Origin: JAYREN01 sp963663375
Lineage (GTDB): Bacteria > Acidobacteriota > Holophagae > Holophagales > Holophagaceae
DNA: 64,000 nucleotides
Reading direction: 5' to 3'
Assembly: GCA_963663375.1 (NCBI GenBank)
Contig: OY760195.1
Location: 3,410,001 to 3,474,000 of the forward strand
The position numbers were made by a program, and so were the translations under genes. Position 1 is the first letter of the stretch, and every line of letters begins with the position of its first letter. The notes beneath the pieces were generated by a model, which was not told the DNA's origin, made no database searches, and saw nothing but the letters and a program-made list of their open reading frames with translations. Positions 1 to 7,521 of this stretch are shown here, piece after piece.

Positions 1-19
1 TGCGTCGCCGAGGCTGACC

Positions 20-817
20 TTGAATTCGCTGCACGAGTATCTCCAGGCCGATCCCGAATGCCGGGACCTGGCCGTGGGCGCGGTGTTGGCCGTGGGTCCC
101 CTGCTGGAGGATCCTGACCCGACGCTGTTCTCCCACATTCTGGATGAATGGGCCTTCGAGCTGGCGGGCCGCATGCCGCTGCCCTGGAGCATCCATGGGG
201 CCATCGATGCGCTGAACCACTACCTTTTCCAGGAGCAGGGCCTCCAGGGGGATCGGGAGACCTTCGATGATCCCGACAATGCCGTGCTGCCCAGGGTGGT
301 GGCCCGTCGGCGGGGCCTGCCGGTGACCCTCTCGATCCTGTGGATCGACGTGGCGCGGCGGCTGGGGCTGGATGCATTCGGTGTGGGGCTCCCCGGGCAC
401 TTCATCGTGGGGCTGCGGCTGGATCTCGGCGCCCTCTACTTCGACCCTTTCCACGGCGGTCTGCCCGTGGGCGAGGAAGAGGCGGCGCGTCTCGTGCGCC
501 GCAGCACCGGGGGGCGCACCGTCTTCGACTCTGTGATGTTGGAGCCTCTGCCTCATCGCGAGATCCTGGCGCGACTCGTGAAAAACCTCCATGCCCGCTT
601 CCTGCGTGGCCAGCAGTGGGATGAAGCCTTCTGGACCGCGACCCACTTGATTCTGCTGAGTCCCGCAGATCCCCTTCCTCACCGCGACCGGGCCTTCGTG
701 CGGCTCAGGCGGGGCGAGGCCGTGGAGGCCCTGCGGGATCTGCAGGAGGCCATTCGCCTGAGCCCGGATGCCGAGGCGCAGATCATGGACTGGATGGAAC
801 GGATGAAGAAGGGGTAG
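20..817 (+). CDS. SirB1-like transglutaminase-fold protein with C-terminal TPR-like tail
   Basis: About 265 residues. The N-terminal two thirds match the SirB1/Transglut_core2 pattern: a segment on vetting of short open peptides (residues about 85-110, with RRRGLPVTLSILW) followed by GLPGHFIVGL and a DPFHGG motif typical of the family. The last 60 residues are helical and TPR-like (ALRDLQEAIRLSPDAEA). Members are cytoplasmic and of poorly defined function; the cysteine of true transglutaminases is not evident. The TTG start at 20 has a GAGG Shine-Dalgarno 6 bases upstream, but the frame stays open to the window edge, so the gene could begin further left. It sits 4 bases before the next gene on the same strand. 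Family is confident, function is not. Confidence 0.72.
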   Translation: MNSLHEYLQADPECRDLAVGAVLAVGPLLEDPDPTLFSHILDEWAFELAGRMPLPWSIHGAIDALNHYLFQEQGLQGDRETFDDPDNAVLPRVVARRRGLPVTLSILWIDVARRLGLDAFGVGLPGHFIVGLRLDLGALYFDPFHGGLPVGEEEAARLVRRSTGGRTVFDSVMLEPLPHREILARLVKNLHARFLRGQQWDEAFWTATHLILLSPADPLPHRDRAFVRLRRGEAVEALRDLQEAIRLSPDAEAQIMDWMERMKKG

Positions 818-821
818 CGGG

Positions 822-1391
822 ATGGATCTCACCCGGTTTTTCGAAATCGCTCGGACCAGTGGTTGGCAGGGCATGGCCCTGTGGGGGGTCCTGATCGCCC
901 AGGCCCTGCTGTGGGTGGGCCTCTTCCGCCTGCACATGGCCATCCGCCGGGAAGAGGCCCCCTGGGAAGAGTGCGTGGGGAAGATCCGCAGCGCCTTCCT
1001 CCGCAAGGTGAACGGCCAGGAGGAGATCGGCGAGCTCAAGGTGCACCGCTACGCCCCCCTGGTGGACAAGCTCCTGGCCCTCCATTTCGTGGAAGAGAAG
1101 ACCGACCGCTTCGACCGGTGGCTGCTCCTCCGCTGGAAGATCAAGGAAGGCCTGCGCCCCTACTGGATCCGCTGGGGGCACCTGCTCATCGCCTTCGGCA
1201 TCGTCGTGTGGTTCCTGTACGGGCTGGGCATCGATATCGGTCTGGACCCCCTCAAGCGAACCCCCTGCGATCCCCGGCTGCTTTGGGTCTGGCTGGGTTA
1301 TGCCATGGTCATCGCCTGGAAGCTGGTGGGCCTCCACGGCAGCCTAGAGCGCGTGCAGCGGGCCCTGTTGCTGCCCCGGAGGGATGAGTAG
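822..1391 (+). CDS. Uncharacterised inner-membrane protein
   Basis: 189 residues that I do not recognise. Hydrophobic segments lie at about residues 17-37, 125-143 and 152-170, separated by a charged cytoplasmic-looking stretch rich in E, K and R (about 40-120). This gives a three-helix membrane protein with a central soluble domain, loosely like the size plan of MotA/TolQ-type proteins but without their recognisable motifs. It starts with ATG after an AAGGGG-like Shine-Dalgarno that overlaps the end of the preceding SirB1-like gene, so the two are probably cotranscribed. It ends 3 bases from the convergent ribA stop codon. No function is assigned. Confidence 0.6.
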   Translation: MDLTRFFEIARTSGWQGMALWGVLIAQALLWVGLFRLHMAIRREEAPWEECVGKIRSAFLRKVNGQEEIGELKVHRYAPLVDKLLALHFVEEKTDRFDRWLLLRWKIKEGLRPYWIRWGHLLIAFGIVVWFLYGLGIDIGLDPLKRTPCDPRLLWVWLGYAMVIAWKLVGLHGSLERVQRALLLPRRDE

Positions 1392-1393
1392 AC

Positions 1394-2080
1394 TCAGAGC
1401 ACCGCTTCTTCGGTGAAATCCAGCATGTGCCCGGACTTGGCGGCCTTGGTCTGGAGGTAGCGCAGATTGTGCGGATTGGAGGCGATCTGGTGGGGCTCCC
1501 GCTGTACGTGGATGCCGGCTTCCTCCAGGGCTCCGATCTTGCGGGGATTGTTGGTGAGGAGCTTCACCTTGCGGATGCCAAAGAAGCGGAGCATCTCCAC
1601 TGCGGCTTCGTAGGAGCGCAGGTCATCCTCGAAGCCCAGTTCGTGATTGGCCTCGACGGTGTCCATGCCCTGCTCCTGAAGGGCGTAGGCCTTGAGCTTG
1701 TTGAGAAGGCCGATGCCGCGCCCCTCCTGGCGCATGTAGAGCACGACTCCACCGTGCTCGCCGATGTAGGCCAGGGCCTCGTGGAGTTGGGCGCGGCAGT
1801 CGCACTTGAGGCTGCCCATGACATCGCCCGTCCAGCACTCGCTGTGGATCCTGAGGGAGGTGCGTTTCCGGGCATCGAGATCCCCGGCCACAATGGCGAG
1901 GTGTTCCTTGCCCGTGAGTTTTTCGAGGAAACCGTAGACCGTGAACTTGCCGAAGATCGAAGGCACGTTGGCCTTGGCGACGAAGGGCACGGATTCGGTC
2001 TCGAACTGGGTGACCACCTCCAGGGGAGAATCCGCCTGGAGCTGGAGCTTGGGGGCACTGCTGCTGTCTTTGGGGCACAT
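1394..2080 (-). CDS. ribA: GTP cyclohydrolase II
   Basis: Catalyses GTP to 2,5-diamino-6-ribosylamino-4-pyrimidinone phosphate plus formate, the first step of riboflavin synthesis, in the cytoplasm. The 228-residue protein carries the zinc site in HSECWTGDVMGSLKCDC (three cysteines), the catalytic YMRQEGRGIGL motif, YALQEQGMDTVEAN and LLTNNPRKI. It is a stand-alone RibA with no fused RibB (DHBP synthase) domain, like the E. coli enzyme. I chose the ATG at 2080. A second in-frame ATG at 2131 would add 17 residues; neither has a strong Shine-Dalgarno. It lies downstream of the DHH phosphoesterase on the same strand with a 98-base gap. No FMN riboswitch is visible. Confidence 0.93.
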   Translation of the reverse strand: MCPKDSSSAPKLQLQADSPLEVVTQFETESVPFVAKANVPSIFGKFTVYGFLEKLTGKEHLAIVAGDLDARKRTSLRIHSECWTGDVMGSLKCDCRAQLHEALAYIGEHGGVVLYMRQEGRGIGLLNKLKAYALQEQGMDTVEANHELGFEDDLRSYEAAVEMLRFFGIRKVKLLTNNPRKIGALEEAGIHVQREPHQIASNPHNLRYLQTKAAKSGHMLDFTEEAVL

Positions 2081-2178
2081 GGCGTGTTCCCGTGTAAAAG
2101 GATGAATATGAATGCGTTTAATGGTGTTCATGGAACGTTTGGGGCGGGCAGCGGGTCCCGCAAGCGAAACGGGGGTGT

Positions 2179-3195
2179 TCAGGTGTTGGTGAAATCCGAC
2201 TCGAGCTGGGTGAGGACTGCGGCATCCATGGCCGCCTGGGCCCGATCGAGGGGGCCATCCAGTTTCGCACCCGAGGCCAGGCGATGACCACCGCCGCCGA
2301 ACATTCGGCACACGGCATTGACATCGACTCGTTCCCGGGACCGCAGGCTGCCCTTGATCCGACCATCCTCCAGTTCGTAGAGCAGGCAGGAGACTTCGAC
2401 GCCCCGCAGTTCCAGCGGCTTGTTGACCAGGCCCTCCATGTCGTCGTGGATGGCCCCGCACTGGGCCAGATCGGCCCGGGTCAGGGACAGGCAGGCGTAG
2501 CGGCCCCCGCCGAGGATCCGTAGGCCCTCGAAGGCGCGGCCGAAGAGCTTCAGGCGCTCGGGGCGGCCCTGGTAGTAGAGATCCTGGTAGACCCGCGCGG
2601 GATCGACGCCTTCCTCGATCAGTTCGGCGGCCATGCGGTGCGTCTTGGGGGTGGCATTGGAAAACCGGAAATTCCCGGTGTCGTCCACGAGACCCGCGTA
2701 GAGGGCCGTGGCCATGGGTGAAGGGAAGGGGCGGGGCATGCGCGAGGCGGCGAGGTCGAACACGAGCTCTGCGGAAGCACTGGCTGTGCTATCGGTGAAT
2801 TCAAGATCGAAACCCTGAGGCGCTTCCTTCATGTGATGATCCAGGCAAACCTTCGCGGCCTTGGATGCCTGGAAGGCCGTCAACATGCCCCCGAGGCGCA
2901 GCGGATCCGAGGCGTCCACGAGGATCCAGGCCTCCGGCCAAGTTGCGAGCTCCCGGTGTCGGGTCTCCGGATCGAAAGCTTCGATCCAACCCTCTGAGTC
3001 CATGAACCGGAGGAAATGAGGCAGGTCCGGATTCACCACGATGCGCACCTCCTTGCCGAGATGCCGCAGGTAGTGGGCCAGGCCGATCATGGCTCCCGTG
3101 CCGTCCCCATCGGGGTTCTCGTGGGTGGTGAGGAGGATTCGCTGGGGCTGGTCAAGGAATCGCGCGAAGCGTTCGAGCATCCGTTCGGCTTTCAA
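2179..3195 (-). CDS. DHH/DHHA1 phosphoesterase, NrnA-like
   Basis: Predicted to hydrolyse short oligoribonucleotides (nanoRNA) and/or 3'-phosphoadenosine 5'-phosphate, as NrnA does. The 338-residue protein shows the manganese-site motifs in order: ENPDGDGTG (about 27), LVDASD (about 92), LDHH (about 118) and LVDDTGNFRF (about 173). The C-terminal DHHA1 domain has the substrate-binding GGGGHRLASGA (about 300). Length and order fit bacterial NrnA. The start shown is TTG at 3195; an ATG at 3180 is an equally possible start, and neither has a clear Shine-Dalgarno. The gene precedes ribA on the same strand. Family is certain; the exact substrate is inferred. Confidence 0.88.
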   Translation of the reverse strand: MKAERMLERFARFLDQPQRILLTTHENPDGDGTGAMIGLAHYLRHLGKEVRIVVNPDLPHFLRFMDSEGWIEAFDPETRHRELATWPEAWILVDASDPLRLGGMLTAFQASKAAKVCLDHHMKEAPQGFDLEFTDSTASASAELVFDLAASRMPRPFPSPMATALYAGLVDDTGNFRFSNATPKTHRMAAELIEEGVDPARVYQDLYYQGRPERLKLFGRAFEGLRILGGGRYACLSLTRADLAQCGAIHDDMEGLVNKPLELRGVEVSCLLYELEDGRIKGSLRSRERVDVNAVCRMFGGGGHRLASGAKLDGPLDRAQAAMDAAVLTQLESDFTNT

Positions 3196-3279
3196 TAGGT
3201 GTGTCCCGGCGTGGTGCCGGATGCTCTCTATTTTGCCTTAGAAGTGCCTGGAGCGACTCTTTCTGTCTAGGACGGACTC

Positions 3280-4347
3280 TTAGAGCAGCTCTTTTCGGCT
3301 CTCCAGGCTCTTGGGCTTGAAGGACTTCAGCTCGTTGACCACATCCGCCAGCATGGCCCGCTTGATCGCATAGGGCAGGAAGGCGCTCTTGAAGCCCATG
3401 ATGATGAGCTCCTTGATCTCCTCCAGCGAGAAGCCCAGCTGTTCGTGAAGCACGAGGTACTCGCGGCTTACGGTGGTGTTGGTGACCATCCGGTTATCGG
3501 TGTTCACGGTCACCCGCAGGCCCAGGTCGAAGAAGAGCCGGATGGGATGATCGGCCATGCGCTTCACCGCCTTGGTCTGCACATTGCTGCTGGGACAGCA
3601 TTCCAGGGGGATGCGGTGGTCGTTCACGTAGTTGAGGAGATCGCCGTCCTCCACCAGTCGCACACCGTGACCGATGCGGTGGGCGCCGCAGAGATGGATG
3701 GCCTGGTGGATGCTCTCGGGGCCGTAGGCCTCGCCGGCGTGCAGCGTGCAGTTGATGTTGTTGGCCAACACGCGACCGAAGGCATCCTTGTGGCGCTTGG
3801 CGGGGAAATCCTCTTCGGCGCCCGCTAGATCGAAGCCTACGACGCCCTTGTTCTTGAAGGCCACCGTGAGGTCCGCGAGTTTCAGGCTGATCTCGGGGCT
3901 GATGTGCCGCATGCCGCAGAGAATGACGCCCGTGTGGATGTCGTATTTCTTTTCCGCCTGGGCCAAACCCTCCAGCACCGCCTGGACGATGGCGTGGAGG
4001 GTCATGCCCTTCTGCTGGTGGAGAATGGGGCTGTAGCGCACTTCGAGGTAGCGCACGTTCTCCTTGGCGGCGTCCTCGGCCAGTTCGAAGGCGGTGCGGA
4101 CCAGGGCGTCGTAGGTCTGCATCACCGAGAGGGTGACATCGAAGGCCTTGAGGTATTCCACCAAGGACTTGCAGTCTTCGCCCACTTCCACGAAGGGGCG
4201 GAGTTTCTCGATGGAGTCGGCCGGCAGCTTGACCTTCTGGTGCTCGGCGAGCTCGAGGATGGTCTGGATGCGGAGGCTGCCGTCGAGATGCACGTGCAGG
4301 TCCGTCTTGGGAAGGCGCTGGATGTCCTGGAGTGTGAGTTTCTGCAT
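3280..4347 (-). CDS. add: Adenosine deaminase
   Basis: Zinc-dependent conversion of adenosine or deoxyadenosine to inosine (purine salvage). The 355-residue protein has the metal-binding HVHLDGS (about 18), TLHAGEAYGPESI (about 203), HRIGHGVRL and the NTDNR motif near 280. These are the hallmark residues of the AMP/adenosine deaminase family, and the length is typical. A related adenine or cytokinin-type deaminase specificity cannot be excluded from motifs alone. It lies downstream of fur on the same strand, separated by a 144-base gap that holds a two-hairpin repeat, so the two genes may not be fully cotranscribed. Confidence 0.9.
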   Translation of the reverse strand: MQKLTLQDIQRLPKTDLHVHLDGSLRIQTILELAEHQKVKLPADSIEKLRPFVEVGEDCKSLVEYLKAFDVTLSVMQTYDALVRTAFELAEDAAKENVRYLEVRYSPILHQQKGMTLHAIVQAVLEGLAQAEKKYDIHTGVILCGMRHISPEISLKLADLTVAFKNKGVVGFDLAGAEEDFPAKRHKDAFGRVLANNINCTLHAGEAYGPESIHQAIHLCGAHRIGHGVRLVEDGDLLNYVNDHRIPLECCPSSNVQTKAVKRMADHPIRLFFDLGLRVTVNTDNRMVTNTTVSREYLVLHEQLGFSLEEIKELIIMGFKSAFLPYAIKRAMLADVVNELKSFKPKSLESRKELL

Positions 4348-4404
4348 AACAAAGCAGGCTAACAGAAGTGCCCGGGCGGTGCCGTAATCGGATCAGACTT
4401 GGTG

Positions 4405-4490
4405 TCCGGGCTTGGCCCGAATACCACGTGGGGGAGCTCGAGGGGGGACATCGCGAGTCGAAGGCAAGCAGGCGGTTCCCCCTCGTTCAT
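4405..4490 (-). repeat. Dispersed two-hairpin repeat, copy 1
   Basis: Lies just downstream of the fur stop codon. Hairpin one is cgggc-ttg-gcccg. Hairpin two pairs cgaggggg near 4439 with ccccctcg near 4477-4485. Copies 2 (15405-15492) and 3 (54978-55056) share the two-hairpin order. Read on the minus strand, copies 1 and 2 both open with TGAACGAGGGGG followed by ACCGCC. The position right after a stop codon suggests a role in transcript ends or mRNA stability. Confidence 0.7.
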
Positions 4491-4491
4491 G

Positions 4492-4998
4492 TCAGGTGTG
4501 GAGCTGGGCCACTCGGTTGCGGATGGCGGCCTCATCCGCCTTGTCCTTGCAGCCAGGGCAGATGCCAAAGATCTGCAGGCTGTGGTGGACCAGCCGAAAA
4601 TCATGATCGGCGCAGATCCGCTCCTGGAGCGCCTCCATGTCGGGCCGGTAGAACTCGATCACCTTCTTGCAGCAGAGGCAGATCAAGTGATCGTGATGCT
4701 CGTCGCCCCGGGCCGCCTCATAGTTGGCATGGCTGGAGCCCAGGCTGTTCTTGCGAACCAGCCCCGACTGCACCAGCAGATCGAGGGTCCGGTACACCGT
4801 GGCGCGACTGATGTCGCCTCCGGCGGTCTTCAGCTCGGCGTGGAGGGTTTCTGCATCGAAATGGCTGTCGCGCTGAAAAATGGAAGCCAGGATCTCGAGG
4901 CGTTCGCCGGTGAGCTTGAGCTTCTTGCTTCGAAGGAAGGTCTCGAAGCGGGCCTCTTCCGCAGATCGTGCCTTTCGGGATTCGGGGGTGGGACCCAT
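4492..4998 (-). CDS. fur: Fur-family metal-responsive transcriptional regulator
   Basis: About 168 residues from the ATG at 4998, which has GGAG 5 bases upstream. An upstream ATG at 5046 would add 16 residues but lacks a Shine-Dalgarno. The N-terminal winged helix includes LTGERLEILASIF and ISRATVYRTLDLLVQSGLV. The C-terminal metal-binding and dimer domain has EHHDHLICLCCKKVIEF, where the first CxxC lies, and a second CxxC in GICPGC. This pattern fits Fur/PerR/Zur proteins; iron versus zinc or peroxide sensing cannot be told from sequence alone. It is divergent from a tautomerase-type gene, with a shared control region of about 100 bases. The feoAB operon at the far end of the window has a Fur-like dyad and is a plausible target. 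Confidence 0.88.
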   Translation of the reverse strand: MGPTPESRKARSAEEARFETFLRSKKLKLTGERLEILASIFQRDSHFDAETLHAELKTAGGDISRATVYRTLDLLVQSGLVRKNSLGSSHANYEAARGDEHHDHLICLCCKKVIEFYRPDMEALQERICADHDFRLVHHSLQIFGICPGCKDKADEAAIRNRVAQLHT

Positions 4999-5065
4999 GG
5001 GTGCTCCGGATTCTGGAGGGGGGACTCTTGAATTTGCCTTTGCCATTGCTGGGCGTAGGGCCTAA

Positions 5066-5120
5066 ATTGAATGATATACGTGTAAAAAGGGAGTTGATAT
5101 GCCTTTGGTCATCATTCAAT
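5066..5120. promoter_or_regulatory. 10-bp inverted repeat around a start codon
   Basis: ATTGAATGAT at 5066-5075 is the exact reverse complement of ATCATTCAAT at 5111-5120. The arms flank the GGGAG Shine-Dalgarno and the ATG at 5099 of the tautomerase fusion gene. In mRNA this would place the ribosome site in the loop of a hairpin. In DNA it could be an operator between two divergent genes. The function is not known. Confidence 0.45.
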
Positions 5121-5686
5121 CGTCACCGCTCTCGGCCGACCAAAAGAAACGGATCGGCGACCGCCTGGTGGAATCCCTCCACAGCGAGGGTATTCCCGCC
5201 AGTTCGGTGGTGGTGCTCTTCCAGCCGGACAAATCGGATGTCTATCTGGACGGTGGCTTGGTTCACGAGGTCAAAGCGATGGCTCCCGCCTTTACTGCAT
5301 CGCCCCTGGAGGCCGCACCTAGGGAGGTCTTCGTGGCCCAACCCGCCGGGGATGATTTTCGAGGGAAGGCGCGGCGCAACCGCCAGGAACTGGGGGATAT
5401 CCGTCGGCAGCTCATCGCGGCCCTGGAGGATCAGGGTGGGCTGTCCAGCTTCCAGGCCCAGGAGGCCCTGGGGCTCAAGGACTGCGACTGGGCGCCGGCC
5501 ACCCTGCGCCGGCTCTTCGGCGAGTTGGAGGCGGAGGGGCTGATCCTCAAGCAGGGCCAGAAGCGCGGCACCCGCTATGTGTGGAAGGGGCTGGCCACGC
5601 TCACGCCCTCCGCGCCGGTGGCGAAACTCGTGAAGCGGGATCCAGAAGAAGCCGGGGATTCCGCCGAGGATCAGGCGCCGGAATAG
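5099..5686 (+). CDS. Tautomerase-like domain fused to a winged-helix domain
   Basis: 195 residues. Residues 1-65 look like a 4-oxalocrotonate tautomerase-type subunit: the start MPLVIIQSSPLSADQKK puts a proline directly after the initiator Met, the catalytic base of that family, followed by the usual helix and FQPD strand. Residues about 95-165 look like a winged helix, with IRRQLIAALEDQGGLSS, then ATLRRLFGELEAEGLI and a basic wing GQKRGTRYVW. The tail is acidic and Pro/Ala rich. The start has GGGAG 7 bases upstream. It is divergent from fur and 16 bases upstream of aroC. Family matches are by eye; the fusion could be a small-molecule-responsive regulator, but that is inference. Confidence 0.6.
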   Translation: MPLVIIQSSPLSADQKKRIGDRLVESLHSEGIPASSVVVLFQPDKSDVYLDGGLVHEVKAMAPAFTASPLEAAPREVFVAQPAGDDFRGKARRNRQELGDIRRQLIAALEDQGGLSSFQAQEALGLKDCDWAPATLRRLFGELEAEGLILKQGQKRGTRYVWKGLATLTPSAPVAKLVKRDPEEAGDSAEDQAPE

Positions 5687-5702
5687 TCCGCCGACCACAC
5701 CC

Positions 5703-6893
5703 GTGCTGTTCGACTCTCCCAGTTCCTTCGGCCGCGCCTTCCGCATTCTGACCTTTGGCGAGAGTCACGGTCCGGCGGTAGGCGTGGTGCTGGACGGGGT
5801 GAAGCCTGGGCTGCCCTTCGATGGCGAGGCCATCCAGCGGGAGCTGGATCGGCGGCGTCCTGGCCAATCGGACCTGGTGACGCCTCGCCAGGAGGGCGAC
5901 CGGCTCCAGGTCTTGTCCGGGGTCCACGAAGGCCGCACCACCGGCCACCCCATCGCCCTGGTGGTCTTCAACGAGAACCAGCGCAGCGGTGACTATGAGG
6001 CCCTGCAGGCACTCTTTCGCCCCGGACACGCGGACCTGACCTTCGACCGGAAATACGGCATTCGGGATGCAAGAGGTGGGGGCCGCTCCAGTGGCCGGGA
6101 GACCCTGGCCCGGGTTGCGGCGGGAGCCTGGGCCAAGCAGCAACTCGCGGGGTTGGGGGTCCGGATTCGGGGATTCAACCGCGAGATCGCCGGGATCCCC
6201 TGCCGCACCCTGGATTGGGCCTTCGTGGAGCAGAACCCCCTGCGCGGCTCGGATCCCGAGGCCTTTCCCGCCCAGCGCCAAGCCGTGGAGGCGGCCAAGG
6301 CCGAGGGCGATTCCGTGGGCGGAATCTGCGAGGTCTGGATCGAAGGGCTGCCTGCGGGGCTCGGCGATCCCACCTTCGCCAAGCTCGATGGGCTGCTTGC
6401 TTACGCCTGCATGACCATCGGCGCCGTCAAGGGCGTCGAGGTGGGTGCGGGGTTTGCCGCGGCGCGGATGAGGGGCTCGGACCACAACGACCCTCTGGGG
6501 CCAGAGGGCCCCCAGAAGAACGATGCCGGGGGCACCCTGGGAGGGATCTCCACCGGCGCGCCCCTGGTCGTGAGGATGGCCATCAAGCCCACCAGTTCCA
6601 TCTCCAAGACCCAGCAGACCATTGACCGGGACGGCCAACCCCGCGAGATCTCCGTCCAGGGCCGCCACGATCCCTGCATCGCCCCAAGGATAGTGCCCGT
6701 GGCCGAGGCCATGTGCGCCATTGTCGTCTACGATGCCTGGCTCACACAGCAGGGCCTTCGAGAGGCTCCAGGTCCGGGTCCCTCCGAGTGGGACGGGTCG
6801 GTCCTCGAAGCCCCGGCCTTGTTCCCTGGGCCCGAGTCCGCAGCTCCTTCGGTCCGGCCGGAGGCTGACCCGGGGCTCGAGCTTGATGGATAG
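5703..6893 (+). CDS. aroC: Chorismate synthase
   Basis: Last step of the shikimate pathway: 5-enolpyruvylshikimate 3-phosphate to chorismate, needing reduced FMN. The 396-residue protein opens with FGRAFRILTFGESHGPAVG, the first family signature. It contains RPGHADLTFDRKYGIRDARG, GGGRSSGRETLARVAAGA and a late RHDPCIAPRIVPVAEAM signature. The GTG start at 5703 places the FGESHG motif at the normal distance from the N terminus. The last 45 residues are a low-complexity Pro/Glu tail not needed by the family. It follows the tautomerase fusion gene by 16 bases, so they may be cotranscribed. Confidence 0.95.
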   Translation: MLFDSPSSFGRAFRILTFGESHGPAVGVVLDGVKPGLPFDGEAIQRELDRRRPGQSDLVTPRQEGDRLQVLSGVHEGRTTGHPIALVVFNENQRSGDYEALQALFRPGHADLTFDRKYGIRDARGGGRSSGRETLARVAAGAWAKQQLAGLGVRIRGFNREIAGIPCRTLDWAFVEQNPLRGSDPEAFPAQRQAVEAAKAEGDSVGGICEVWIEGLPAGLGDPTFAKLDGLLAYACMTIGAVKGVEVGAGFAAARMRGSDHNDPLGPEGPQKNDAGGTLGGISTGAPLVVRMAIKPTSSISKTQQTIDRDGQPREISVQGRHDPCIAPRIVPVAEAMCAIVVYDAWLTQQGLREAPGPGPSEWDGSVLEAPALFPGPESAAPSVRPEADPGLELDG

Positions 6894-6959
6894 ACGTCCC
6901 AGCGGGGACGAACCTCGGGCCTCGTACATGCGTGCCATGAGTCTTGGTGGAGGGCCGAA

Positions 6960-7472
6960 ATGCTGGGTTTCCTGTCAGCCGTGAATGGGGCCATCCCCCT
7001 TGGGATGAGTCTATGGAAGACCTCCCAACCCTGGTGGGAATTCGTCCTTCGGGCCCTGCTCGTCTATGGGTTCCTCCTCCTGGCGCTGCGCCTCACGGGT
7101 AAGCGTCAGGTCGGGCAGCTCTCCCCCTTCGATTTTGTGCTCTTGCTTGTGCTCTCGAATTCCGTGCAGAACAGCATGAACGGGGGCGACAACTCGATTA
7201 CGGCAGGCTTTGCCCTCGTGCTGACCCTACTCGGTGTGAATGCTCTGATGAGTTGGCTGGCCTACCGGAGCAAGCGGGTCGAGCTCCTGGTGGAGGGGCG
7301 GCCACTGATCCTCGTGCACGACGGGGTTGTGGTCGAACCGGCGGTGAAGCGCGAACAGATCTCCCGGCATGAGCTGATGGCAGCCATTCGCCAGGTGGGT
7401 CTGACCGATATCGGAGAGGTCAGGGTGGCCATCCTGGAGGCCAATGGGAGGATCAATGTCATTCGTAAATGA
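6960..7472 (+). CDS. DUF421 (YetF/YcaP-type) membrane protein
   Basis: 170 residues. Hydrophobic helices occupy about 28-48, 58-75 and 82-100, including the family-typical ALRLTGKRQVGQLSPFDFV. A small cytoplasmic alpha/beta domain follows, with a conserved RPLILVHDGVV-like strand and EQISRHELMAAIRQVG. This is the compact DUF421 plan of Bacillus YetF and E. coli YcaP, whose function is not well established. A GGAGG Shine-Dalgarno lies 7 bases before the ATG at 6960; a downstream ATG at residue 16 is an alternative start. It is on the same strand as its neighbours but shows no functional link to them. Confidence 0.82.
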   Translation: MLGFLSAVNGAIPLGMSLWKTSQPWWEFVLRALLVYGFLLLALRLTGKRQVGQLSPFDFVLLLVLSNSVQNSMNGGDNSITAGFALVLTLLGVNALMSWLAYRSKRVELLVEGRPLILVHDGVVVEPAVKREQISRHELMAAIRQVGLTDIGEVRVAILEANGRINVIRK

Positions 7473-7487
7473 TCGGGGCTGTTGGTC

Positions 7488-7515
7488 TTGACTTAACGAA
7501 AAAAAGACGAATACT
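7488..7515 (+). promoter_or_regulatory. Sigma-70-type promoter, likely leaderless transcript
   Basis: TTGACT at 7488-7493 and AATACT at 7510-7515 are separated by 16 bases. Transcription would begin about 7 bases later, at or next to the ATG at 7522 of the radical SAM gene, which has no Shine-Dalgarno. This predicts a leaderless mRNA. Confidence 0.5.
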
Positions 7516-7521
7516 GGCGAC

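Noticed and set aside
2081..2178. FMN riboswitch before ribA
   Set aside because: The 98-base gap is too short and lacks the conserved RFN stems.
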